From: Bacteroidales bacterium
GTDB taxonomy: Bacteria; Bacteroidota; Bacteroidia; Bacteroidales; CAIWKO01
Direction of reading: 5' to 3'
Length of the DNA: 64,000 bases
NCBI GenBank assembly: GCA_023228145.1
Contig: JALOBU010000004.1
Location: forward strand, 1 to 64,000
Both the position numbers and the translations under genes were made by a program. Below, piece after piece: positions 8,250 to 15,297 of the stretch. How positions within the stretch are numbered: position 1 is the first letter of the stretch; each line of letters starts with the position of its first letter. A model generated the notes under the pieces. It was not told where the DNA came from. It made no database searches and saw nothing but the letters and a program-made list of their open reading frames with translations.

Positions 8250-9407
8250 ATGAACGATTCGAAAAAAATGAACCGTCGTGAATTTCTGAAGAGTTGTGCC
8301 CGTTATGCCGGTACGGCAGCTATTGGCTTTTTTGGCCTCGACACCTTTGCGGAACACAATAAGTATTTAAAATCAAAAAATATGGTTGACATCTGGAAAT
8401 GGAATACCCTTGCACATTATTATACAAAAGGTCCAAATGGTGTTGTTTGCGGCTTGTGCCCCAATGCCTGCCTGATAAAGCCCGGCGACAAAGGAATCTG
8501 CAGGACACGCGTCAACTATAAAGATGAGCTTTACGCCATTAATTACGGCAATCCATGTTCCATAAATACAGACCCTATTGAGAAAAAGCCTTTATATCAT
8601 TTTTTCCCCGGCACCTCGGCATTTTCGCTGGCTACAGCCGGATGTAACTTCACCTGCCTGAACTGCCAGAACTGGCAGATATCACAGTCATCTCCGTTTG
8701 AAACAAAAAATTACGACCTTTTTCCCAAAGAAATAGTTGCATACGCTCTGAGAAATGATTGCAAAAGCATTGCTTATACTTATACCGAACCGGTGGTGTT
8801 TTATGAATATGTTTACGACACTGCCAAGCTAGCAAGAGAAAAAGACCTGAAAAATGTTTTTATTTCCAATGGTTACATCAAAGAAGAACCACTGCGAAAG
8901 CTCTGCAAATACCTTGATGCCGCCAACATCAACCTGAAAGGGTTCGACGATACCAAACACCGCAAGCTCAACGGCGGAATGCTTGAGCCTGTTAAAAATA
9001 GTTTAAAAGTTTTTAAAGATGAAGGCGTGTGGCTGGAAATCACCAACCTGATAGTACCCAGCTGGACCGATGACATGGATATGATAAAAAGAATGTGCGA
9101 CTGGCTGTACGATTCAGGCTTGCATATTTTTCCCCTGCACTTCAGCAGGTTTTTCCCAACTTATAAACTCACCGACCTGCCCTATACACCGGTGGACACT
9201 TTGAACAAAGCACATGACATCGCCCTGAATGCCGGCATCAAACATGTTTATATTGGTAATGTTCCCGGAACAGAATACGATGACACCTACTGTCCGAAAT
9301 GTAAGAAGAAAATCATAGAACGTAAAGGTTACGTGATACTTTCAAAGCAAATCAAAGGGGGAAAATGCAGTTACTGCGGAGAAAAAATCAATGGCATCTG
9401 GGAATGA
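8250..9407 (+). CDS. Tat-signal AmrS-like radical SAM protein
   Basis: 385 aa. The N-terminus has a twin-arginine motif NRREFLKS (R9, R10), followed by a hydrophobic stretch, so export in folded form by Tat is predicted. The core is a PflA/AmrS-type radical SAM domain: C132-x3-C136-x2-C139 (CNFTCLNC) binds the 4Fe-4S cluster that cleaves S-adenosylmethionine. An extra N-terminal cysteine group, C67/C70/C74 (CGLCPNAC), and two C-terminal CxxC pairs (C348/C351, C373/C376) look like additional metal sites. AmrS belongs to the AmmeMemoRadiSam system, whose AMMECR1 and MEMO partners are not in this window. The stop overlaps the next start as ATGA, so the CxxCH protein is probably its partner. Activity and substrate are unknown. 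Confidence 0.85.
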   Translation: MNDSKKMNRREFLKSCARYAGTAAIGFFGLDTFAEHNKYLKSKNMVDIWKWNTLAHYYTKGPNGVVCGLCPNACLIKPGDKGICRTRVNYKDELYAINYGNPCSINTDPIEKKPLYHFFPGTSAFSLATAGCNFTCLNCQNWQISQSSPFETKNYDLFPKEIVAYALRNDCKSIAYTYTEPVVFYEYVYDTAKLAREKDLKNVFISNGYIKEEPLRKLCKYLDAANINLKGFDDTKHRKLNGGMLEPVKNSLKVFKDEGVWLEITNLIVPSWTDDMDMIKRMCDWLYDSGLHIFPLHFSRFFPTYKLTDLPYTPVDTLNKAHDIALNAGIKHVYIGNVPGTEYDDTYCPKCKKKIIERKGYVILSKQIKGGKCSYCGEKINGIWE

Positions 9408-10486
9408 AAAAAATTAAAATCTTAGCGGTTTTATCTTTTTCACTTCTGCTACTCTGCTGTATATCCTTCACATTTCATCCACCAAAAAAAACAATTTCAG
9501 AAGATTGGGAGACGCAGCTCAATTATCTTAATTACCTTATCATCCGCGCATCTTCCATCAATATAATTCATGGTTTATACCTTAATGATGAACAGGAAAA
9601 AAAACTTCTGCCTCTTTCACGTCAGATTGAAAACATAGATATTCCAAAGCATACAGGAATAAATTATTATAATGATGACTTAAAAAACATTTGCCAGACT
9701 TACGAAAAGCTCATCGAGCTGTTGCTAAGCAAACAACCGCTGAGTGATTCCATCAAAGCTGCTGTAAACACCTGCCGGGAACAACATGCAGAAATAATCA
9801 AGCGCAGTTTGCTTGCAGCGCAGGGTCAAGGCTACCAAGCAGAAGGCTGCCTGAAATGCCATGCACCTCCATCGCTATTTCCGAAAGGCAATATATCCGG
9901 CAAGGACACAAAACCCATAACTTCCTGCGACAGAAAAGAAATTGACCTCGCACATGTTAAAGGACTGTTTGGGGAAGCAGGCACCTTGTTACTTTGGGAT
10001 TTGCGCAATGAAGTTGATAATATCCTTACCAATGAACAGCTTTACATATTCAACAGCTTCCGTTGCTGCCTGATACCTCAGGAAGATGTAGCAGACCCGG
10101 GTATTTTCGGGCAGTCATTTGTTACCAATGAATGGATAGAATTTTTCAGGAAAGCCCGTACGTTAAATAATAATGAATGGAATGATTATAAAGACCTTTT
10201 TCTGATACCACTCAGAGATATCCTGGAGGCAAAATTACCGGGAATAAAAAAAAACGACAAAAAGCGTATGATGCACAGCGCCGAAGCAGTGATAACAGAT
10301 GCACGCAATATGGATGAAATTGACTTTGAACTGCAGAAGGAAAACCTGTGCGTGCGTTTGAGCGAAGCACTCAATGTTGACATTCTTAATGGAGAAGCAA
10401 ACCGCCAGAGCGATGAGAGAAAATTTATTGCAGCGATGTTTTTGCTTTTCCCCGGAAGCAGCGATTTATTGAACAATGAGCAATGA
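9404..10486 (+). CDS. Exported protein with a CxxCH haem-binding motif, partner of radical SAM gene
   Basis: 360 aa from the ATG at 9404, which overlaps the radical SAM stop by 4 bp; the longer frame from 9365 lies inside that gene. The N-terminus MKKIKILAVLSFSLLLLCC is a signal peptide and might be a non-canonical lipobox. A single CLKCH (C149-C152-H153) fits covalent c-type haem attachment. The rest is helical and charged, with further Cys residues (SCDR, RCC). I do not recognise a family. The coupling to a Tat-exported radical SAM protein suggests both act outside the cytoplasmic membrane, perhaps with the haem protein as electron carrier or as substrate; that is inference. The last codons lie inside a heptameric repeat tract, so the C-terminus may be variable. 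Confidence 0.7.
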   Translation: MKKIKILAVLSFSLLLLCCISFTFHPPKKTISEDWETQLNYLNYLIIRASSINIIHGLYLNDEQEKKLLPLSRQIENIDIPKHTGINYYNDDLKNICQTYEKLIELLLSKQPLSDSIKAAVNTCREQHAEIIKRSLLAAQGQGYQAEGCLKCHAPPSLFPKGNISGKDTKPITSCDRKEIDLAHVKGLFGEAGTLLLWDLRNEVDNILTNEQLYIFNSFRCCLIPQEDVADPGIFGQSFVTNEWIEFFRKARTLNNNEWNDYKDLFLIPLRDILEAKLPGIKKNDKKRMMHSAEAVITDARNMDEIDFELQKENLCVRLSEALNVDILNGEANRQSDERKFIAAMFLLFPGSSDLLNNEQ

Positions 10487-10600
10487 GCAATGTTCAATGT
10501 TCAATTTTATTAACTACAGGGGCCGCAGAGAGAAAACAGAGGGACACAGTGATTTTTTAAACACATAGGGCACATAGGATACATAGGCACATAGAGGATT
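10469..10600. repeat. Tandem short repeats (ATGAGCA/ATGTTCA and ACATAGG units)
   Basis: Around 10478-10506 there are two consecutive ATGAGCA units and two ATGTTCA units. At 10561-10597 the unit ACATAGG recurs four times with 2-3 bp spacers. The first tract supplies the stop codon of the preceding gene. Units are too short and too degenerate for CRISPR. Confidence 0.6.
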
Positions 10601-10689
10601 ATTTTCAATCCGCCACGGCGTATCAATTTTTAATTTTCAATGTTCAGAAAATTTAACATTTTATAAAGTTAAAAATGTAAGATTTTCTA

Positions 10690-10744
10690 TGTCGGGATTA
10701 CCCCCCGACACTTTTTGTGCGGGACAGTCAGATTCTGCCCGCAC
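10690..10744. terminator. Two hairpins after the CxxCH gene, first a likely terminator
   Basis: TGTCGGG (10690-10696) pairs with CCCGACA (10704-10710), followed by CTTTTTG. A second stem, GTGCGGG (10717-10723) with CCCGCAC (10738-10744), follows at once. They lie in the 380-bp gap between 10486 and 10867. Apart from these hairpins, the repeats before them and the terminator at 10811, I see nothing else in that gap. Confidence 0.55.
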
Positions 10745-10810
10745 TCTTTCCTGCTTGTCATTAGTTCATTATATTCCTAATGATAAATCTGGGTTTAACT
10801 TTATGCAATA

Positions 10811-10842
10811 AAAAAGCCCCGGCCATCAGGCCGGGGCTTTTT
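10811..10842. terminator. Bidirectional rho-independent terminator
   Basis: A perfect 14-bp inverted repeat, AAAAAGCCCCGGCC / GGCCGGGGCTTTTT, with a 4-nt loop ATCA, giving a U-tract in both directions. It separates the plus-strand radical SAM operon from the minus-strand deoxyhypusine-synthase-like gene. Confidence 0.93.
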
Positions 10843-10866
10843 ATTATATGATTTCCGATGGACATA

Positions 10867-11925
10867 TTATTTCTTCTTAGGAGCAGCTTTCCCAGCCGTT
10901 TTCTTTTCGAACAATTTTGCCCACTCGTATTTCTTGCGTTTGCGCCAATCGCCCTTATGATACAGATAACTTGCAATCAACGGGACAACAGTCGTTGCTT
11001 CAGCGTACACCATTTGTTCATAAACCGTATCCACTTTTCCCCAAGAAGATGCTTCTTTCAGCGTGGAACTGGAACATGCGCCGTCACGGACATCAGCCAC
11101 TGTAATCTGAATGGCATATTTGTGCATGGGGACATCAAATCCCAACACTTCGGCACAAACCACAGTGTCCTGAGTGAAATTTTTAGGAACTCCCCCGCCC
11201 ACCATGAACAAGCCGCTTGTTTTTGCCGCAATTTTGATTTTGGTCAATTCCAAAAAATCCTTTACGGAATCAATACTTGCATGGCTTTCAGGGCGAAGCC
11301 ATTGATGTTTTACCAGGCCGAAACCCGCGCTGCTGTCACTAAAAGCCGGGCAGAAGATTGGGACATTATGTTCGTAACATGCCTGAACCAGCGAGTTCTT
11401 CTTCTTTGCATTTTTTACGAGATATTTGCCCATTTCCCAAATAAACTCCCTGGAGGAATATGCCCGGTGCTCAAGAGATTCAGCAATCTTAAAGATAGCA
11501 TTATCACAAGCCTGCAACTCTTTCTCATCAATAAAAGTGTCATAAATACGGTCGATGTATAAGCTACGTAGCATGCTGTCGTCTATCCAGGGCGTGCCTT
11601 TGTAATGCTTGAATCCAAGGGCTTCGAAAAAATCCATATCAACAATAGAAGCACCTGTAGCAACCACCACATCTATCATATTGTTTTTCACCATGTCCAC
11701 GTAAATCTGCATGCATCCGCCTGCGCTGGTGCTTCCGGCGAGGGTCAGCATCACGGTACAGTCCTTATCCTTTATCATCCGATCGTAAATATCGGCAGCA
11801 ACAGCTGTGTCGCGCGAAGTAAACGACATGCCGCGCATCGAATTGATGATGGCTGTGGTGTCCACTTTTTTAATGTCGAAATGTTTAATGGTTTCTTTCA
11901 ACAGGTCTTTCTTTTTTAATTTCAT
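10867..11925 (-). CDS. Deoxyhypusine synthase family protein (bacterial DHS-like)
   Basis: 352 aa. Conserved DHS features are AGSTSAGGC and VVATGAS in the NAD-binding half, FSDSSAGFG, and EASSWGKVD, whose Lys (K297) corresponds to the catalytic Lys that forms the covalent aminobutyl-imine intermediate. Eukaryotic and archaeal DHS moves an aminobutyl group from spermidine to eIF5A. Bacteria lack eIF5A, and bacterial homologues are thought to act on free polyamines, for example as homospermidine synthases. The gene lies 5 bp after the agmatinase gene, which fits a polyamine pathway in the cytoplasm. The C-terminus is a short Lys-rich tail. Family is sure; the exact acceptor is not. Confidence 0.88.
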   Translation of the reverse strand: MKLKKKDLLKETIKHFDIKKVDTTAIINSMRGMSFTSRDTAVAADIYDRMIKDKDCTVMLTLAGSTSAGGCMQIYVDMVKNNMIDVVVATGASIVDMDFFEALGFKHYKGTPWIDDSMLRSLYIDRIYDTFIDEKELQACDNAIFKIAESLEHRAYSSREFIWEMGKYLVKNAKKKNSLVQACYEHNVPIFCPAFSDSSAGFGLVKHQWLRPESHASIDSVKDFLELTKIKIAAKTSGLFMVGGGVPKNFTQDTVVCAEVLGFDVPMHKYAIQITVADVRDGACSSSTLKEASSWGKVDTVYEQMVYAEATTVVPLIASYLYHKGDWRKRKKYEWAKLFEKKTAGKAAPKKK

Positions 11926-11930
11926 GATGT

Positions 11931-12785
11931 TTATTTTTTACTAAATTTATAACTCAGAATTTTATAAATAAGTTTTGATGCGAGAAAATCCGGGGCTTTA
12001 TTGATTTTATTGGGACAAAGTTCCACCACATCAAAACCGGTAATATTGCTTTTTTTGTTAACCCTTCTCAACAATTTGAGTACTTCATTCCAGTACAAAC
12101 CTCCGGGCTCCGGGGTTCCAGTGGAGGGCATGATGGATGGGTCGAACACATCCAGGTCAATGGTAATGTAAACATTTTCAGACAACAAGCGTATCACTTT
12201 ATCCATCCATACAGCATCTTGCAGGCGTTCCTCTGCCAGAAACAAATGCTTTTTGCTGATGTATTGCAGTTCTTCCTTTTCCATGCTTCGTATGCCGACA
12301 TGCACCACCGGGCAGGATTCCACAGCCCTTGACATGGCACATGCGTGGTTGTAACGGCTCCCCTCATATTCGGGGCGCATATCGGAATGAGCATCCAGTT
12401 GCAATACGGTTAGTTTGTCAAATTTTTCAGCATGTGCCCTGATGGCGCCCACACTCACCGAATGTTCTCCACCTATGGTTACCAGAAATTTTTTGTTGTC
12501 AACAAATTTTTTTGCAGTTTTAAAAACGGCTTCGGTCATCTTTTCGGGCGAAGAATTTTCCGTTATGGGCTTCGCCGTGTGTATTCCTTTTTTATATACC
12601 TCGCTGTCGGTTTCTATGTCGTAAAGCTCCATATTGGCAGAGGCTTCCAGGATGGCATCCGGACCTTTGTCGGCGCCTTTGAGCCAAGTGCTGGTGCCAT
12701 CATAAGGAACCGGCAGCACCACTATTTTTGAGTTGCTTATTTCCGAAAATTTCTTTGGTATGCCTCCGTAATTTGTTGTTGTCAT
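11931..12785 (-). CDS. speB: Agmatinase / ureohydrolase family protein
   Basis: 284 aa from the ATG at 12785; a longer frame from 12848 runs through an intergenic hairpin and lacks family character. The dinuclear Mn ligands of ureohydrolases are all visible: H108 (GGEHS), D131, H133 and D135 (LDAHSD), D210 and D212 (ITIDLDVFD), then PGTGTPEPGG-like PSTGTPEPGG. Agmatinase converts agmatine to putrescine and urea. Pairing with the DHS-like gene supports polyamine synthesis and argues against arginase or formiminoglutamase, which share the fold. The two genes probably form one transcript ending at the terminator at 10811-10842. Confidence 0.85.
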   Translation of the reverse strand: MTTTNYGGIPKKFSEISNSKIVVLPVPYDGTSTWLKGADKGPDAILEASANMELYDIETDSEVYKKGIHTAKPITENSSPEKMTEAVFKTAKKFVDNKKFLVTIGGEHSVSVGAIRAHAEKFDKLTVLQLDAHSDMRPEYEGSRYNHACAMSRAVESCPVVHVGIRSMEKEELQYISKKHLFLAEERLQDAVWMDKVIRLLSENVYITIDLDVFDPSIMPSTGTPEPGGLYWNEVLKLLRRVNKKSNITGFDVVELCPNKINKAPDFLASKLIYKILSYKFSKK

Positions 12786-12816
12786 GCAGTATTTTTTTCT
12801 CTTATCACACAGAACT

Positions 12817-12831
12817 TCCGCCGAAGGCGGA
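12817..12831. repeat. TCCGCC/GGCGGA hairpin upstream of agmatinase
   Basis: TCCGCC-GAA-GGCGGA forms a 6-bp stem in the untranslated region upstream of the agmatinase start. It looks like a dispersed intergenic hairpin of the kind common in this phylum. The rest of 12786-13020 shows no other feature. Confidence 0.5.
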
Positions 12832-13025
12832 TAGTCGAAGCGTGACATTCATTATTATTTTTTATCTCGGCCTTCTCCCCTGCTTACCGGAATATCCGTT
12901 ATGCAGGCAGTAACTCATTCCCATTGCATTCGGAACAAGTTTAGTTAACCGTAGATTGTTCATTACTAATTATCAAAACCTTGACAAAATTAGTAAATTA
13001 TGCGATTTTTTAAGTGATAAGTTTT

Positions 13026-13059
13026 TTGTAATTTCTTATAAAATAATTATTTATATTTG
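13026..13059 (+). promoter_or_regulatory. Candidate promoter of the DUF5652-like gene
   Basis: TTG (13026-13028), then a 23-bp gap, then TATATTTG (13052-13059), a full match to TAnnTTTG. It is placed 22 bp before the ATG at 13082. Confidence 0.6.
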
Positions 13060-13081
13060 CTGTAACCAAAAACTTAAAATT

Positions 13082-13324
13082 ATGTGTGAGTTACATGAAG
13101 TCTGGGGCCCTATCGCCTGTCTTATTCCTGTTTTTCTTTTTCTTGCACTGTGGGAAACAGTCTGGAAAGTCATCGCCATGTGGAAATCGGCCCGCAATAA
13201 TCATCTTGCATGGTTCATCTGCATTGCCGTGATAAACACCGTTGGCATTTTACCCATTATTTACATTTTGACACACCGTAAAAAAGCTGATGCTGAAAAG
13301 CCAAAAACTGAAGGTGAAGCTTAA
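13082..13324 (+). CDS. Small DUF5652-like membrane protein
   Basis: 80 aa from the ATG at 13082; the longer frame starting at 12956 would include the promoter box and is rejected. Two hydrophobic helices (about residues 8-28 and 43-63) flank WKVIAMWKSARNN, and the second ends in NTVGILPIIYIL. This W-K-x-x-A-M-W-K-x-A-R ... NT-x-GILPIIYL pattern is what I recall for DUF5652 proteins, small inner-membrane proteins of unknown function. The C-terminal tail is charged. It stands alone in its transcription unit. Confidence 0.7.
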   Translation: MCELHEVWGPIACLIPVFLFLALWETVWKVIAMWKSARNNHLAWFICIAVINTVGILPIIYILTHRKKADAEKPKTEGEA

Positions 13325-13370
13325 AAAATAATGTGTACAAAAGGTGTAGCAGTCTCCCTAAAAATAGTAA

Positions 13371-13392
13371 ACCTGCCTGCCTGCAGGCAGGT
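13371..13392. repeat. CCTGCCTGCAGGCAGG palindromic repeat
   Basis: A perfect 16-bp palindrome (13376-13391) preceded by an extra CCTG unit. It looks like a dispersed REP-like element, in the left flank of the exonuclease cassette. Confidence 0.55.
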
Positions 13393-13461
13393 AGCTTAGC
13401 ACAAAGGTGAAGCGAGAAACAAGTTAGTGGCAACCCTAACAAAAGAAAAAACACAAAATAA

Positions 13462-14373
13462 ATGGACTTTATAACAATTGACTTTGAAACAGCAAATTCA
13501 CTAAGAGAGAGTCCTTGCGAGATTGGCTTGACATTCGTAAAAGACAATCAAATAGTTGAGACAAAATCTTGGTTAATAAAACCAATGTTTAACAGATTTG
13601 ATCCTTTCAACATTTTTATTCATGGTATAAGACCTGAACATGTTGCAGATAAACCCGAATTTAATGAATTGTGGCCTGAAATAAAACCACTTATTGAAAA
13701 TCAATTTTTAATTGCACACAATGCAGGTTTTGACTTTAGTGTATTGCGCAAGACACTAGACACCTATCAACTGCCTTATCCAACTTTAAATTATTCTTGC
13801 AGTTATATTTTTTCAAAAAAAGTTTGGCAAGGACTTCCAGCATATGACTTAAAAACCCTATGCAAAGTAAACAATATTGACCTAATACATCATCGAGCAG
13901 GTGCAGACAGCAAAGCAACTGCCGAGTTGACTATAAAAGCATTAAATATTGCTGGGGTTACATCAATTGATGACTTTCCTGAAAAACTTAAAACAACCGT
14001 TGGACAAATCTATGACGGTGGATACAAATCTTCTGAAACAAAAAGAGAATATAAACCAAAAGACCTTGCTAAAATTGTTGGCGACCATACAAAGCATAAC
14101 ATTGACAGTATTTTTTATGGCAGAACCGTTATATTTACGGGAACATTATCATCAATGGTGAGAGCTGACGCTCAACAATTGATAGCTGACATCGGTGGTT
14201 TAAATGGAAACAGTGTTACAAAAGACACTGACTTTTTAATTGTTGGTCAGCAAGATTACAGAATTGTTGGTGATGATGGAATGAGCAGCAAACAAGAAAA
14301 AGCAATAAAATTAATAGAGAAAGGTTCATCGCTTGAGATTTTATCAGAAGATGACTTTTTAAAAAACGTATGA
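13462..14373 (+). CDS. DEDDh 3'-5' exonuclease with C-terminal BRCT domain
   Basis: 303 aa. The N-terminal DnaQ-like exonuclease has all catalytic residues: D7 and E9 (IDFET), D91 (HNAGFD), and H144 with D149 (HHRAGAD), the H-x4-D form of DEDDh enzymes. About residues 218-303 form a BRCT domain (GRTVIFTGTL ... DFLIVG). Such proteins are often annotated as DNA polymerase III epsilon-like and probably trim or process DNA or RNA ends, with BRCT for partner or DNA-end binding. The gene is more AT-rich than its neighbours by eye, is alone on its strand, and is followed by an attC-like structure. This suggests acquisition as a mobile cassette. Function in the cell is not known. Confidence 0.88.
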   Translation: MDFITIDFETANSLRESPCEIGLTFVKDNQIVETKSWLIKPMFNRFDPFNIFIHGIRPEHVADKPEFNELWPEIKPLIENQFLIAHNAGFDFSVLRKTLDTYQLPYPTLNYSCSYIFSKKVWQGLPAYDLKTLCKVNNIDLIHHRAGADSKATAELTIKALNIAGVTSIDDFPEKLKTTVGQIYDGGYKSSETKREYKPKDLAKIVGDHTKHNIDSIFYGRTVIFTGTLSSMVRADAQQLIADIGGLNGNSVTKDTDFLIVGQQDYRIVGDDGMSSKQEKAIKLIEKGSSLEILSEDDFLKNV

Positions 14374-14390
14374 CAGAAATTAAGGCAGCC

Positions 14391-14523
14391 ACTAACAAGC
14401 ATCTGCTTTCAGTGGCGGCGTTGTGGCACGGTGGAAAAAAAAGGGGAAATTTAAAGGGCAGTGCAACATGAAAACGACAGAAAGTTATATCGCCACCGAA
14501 TAGCAGCAGCCGGAACGTTATGT
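14391..14523 (+). repeat. attC-like imperfect inverted repeat (possible integron cassette recombination site)
   Basis: Outer boxes TAAC (14393-14396) and GTTATGT (14517-14523) bracket the structure. Inside, CTGCTTTCAGTGGCG (14403-14417) pairs with CGCCACCGAATAGCAG (14491-14506) with one bulged base and one mismatch. A 73-nt loop separates the arms. This order of outer box, bulged inner arm, loop, inner arm and GTT box, directly behind a single gene, is the architecture of integron attC sites. The outer boxes fit only the core AAC/GTT of the consensus, and no integrase is in the window. Confidence 0.45.
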
Positions 14524-14547
14524 AATAAAAAACAAGTCAACAAAGCT

Positions 14548-15147
14548 TTACTTCATCCAAACATTCGTAATCTCTCCTACATACATCGTGTGAAAATCCT
14601 TTGAAGGATATACTGTTTTCATAAGGTCCTTATCAACAAAACCCGCCTCTAAGATGGATGTCGCATAAATTTTTTTACATTCGATGATTATCTTTGCTTC
14701 CTTGAAAGCCACACTGCCATGTTCTGTTGTAATGGCTGTCAGGCCGGAGTCTTTCATCTTGTCAAAATCCCTGCCTGATACGCTGCCCATTTTTAAAAGA
14801 ATTTTGCGGTAGGTTTCTTCATAAAATGTCAGTGTAAAATAGTCTTCTTTTTCGGTGAACTGATGAGTGTAGCGCTGTGGCCTCACAAAAATGAAGGTCA
14901 CGGGTTTTTCCCACAGCCAGCCCAGCCCGCCCCAGCTGGCGGTCATCATGTTGAAGCTGCTGATGTTGCCTGCACATATCAGCATCCAGTCGGTGCCTAT
15001 CATCTTAATCGTGTTTTCGCTCAGCGACTGCCACCCGGTATTCTTAAAGCCTTCAATCACTGCCGGCGCCTTTGACAGGTCCTGTGCATGTAAACCAAAG
15101 CTACAAAACAATGTCAAAAAGCAGTAGAAAAGAAATAATTTTTTCAT
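14548..15147 (-). CDS. Exported flavin reductase-like domain protein
   Basis: 199 aa with a signal peptide (MKKLFLFYCFLTLFCSFGLHAQ, cleavage after HAQ). After it comes a flavin reductase-like (FMN-binding split-barrel) domain: MMTASWGGLG, then WEKPVTFIFVRPQRYTHQF, as in cytoplasmic proteins that bind FMN and reduce it with NAD(P)H. Normal members lack signal peptides, so an exported version is unusual and might use periplasmic flavin. The gene stands alone on the minus strand between the exonuclease cassette and the C25 protease. An alternative is that it has lost redox activity and binds flavin or another ligand structurally. Confidence 0.8.
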   Translation of the reverse strand: MKKLFLFYCFLTLFCSFGLHAQDLSKAPAVIEGFKNTGWQSLSENTIKMIGTDWMLICAGNISSFNMMTASWGGLGWLWEKPVTFIFVRPQRYTHQFTEKEDYFTLTFYEETYRKILLKMGSVSGRDFDKMKDSGLTAITTEHGSVAFKEAKIIIECKKIYATSILEAGFVDKDLMKTVYPSKDFHTMYVGEITNVWMK

Positions 15148-15229
15148 CTTTAAGTTATTTAATAGGTGCTAAGTTATACATAAGCTGCATTCATTGCATA
15201 AGTATGGGCAAAAAATGATGTTTTTTTAG

Positions 15230-15237
15230 TATCTTTG
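15230..15237 (+). promoter_or_regulatory. Candidate -7 box of the C25 protease gene
   Basis: TATCTTTG, a full match to TAnnTTTG, 60 bp before the ATG at 15298. It supports that start over upstream in-frame codons. Confidence 0.5.
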
Positions 15238-15297
15238 TACATAGAACCAAAAAGCGAATTATTACGTCTTGTAAACTACTGCGCAACTGATAATACT

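Noticed and set aside
10561..10597. Regular ACATAGG spacing as a mini CRISPR array
   Set aside because: Units are 7 bp with 2-3 bp spacers; no repeat-spacer architecture, no cas genes.
10858..11562. Long plus-strand frame of over 200 codons opposite the deoxyhypusine-synthase-like gene
   Set aside because: It is an antisense shadow of a well-supported gene with intact family motifs and has no recognisable domain or start signals of its own.
12956..13081. Longer N-terminus for the DUF5652-like protein
   Set aside because: It would run across the promoter box and contains no family sequence; the hydrophobic core starts at MCELHEVWG.
13462..14373. Exonuclease/BRCT protein as an antiphage defence gene
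   Set aside because: Nothing in the neighbourhood supports defence; only a cassette-like context is visible.
15235..15297. Earlier in-frame start for the C25 protease
   Set aside because: It overlaps the -7 box and precedes the clear signal peptide at 15298.
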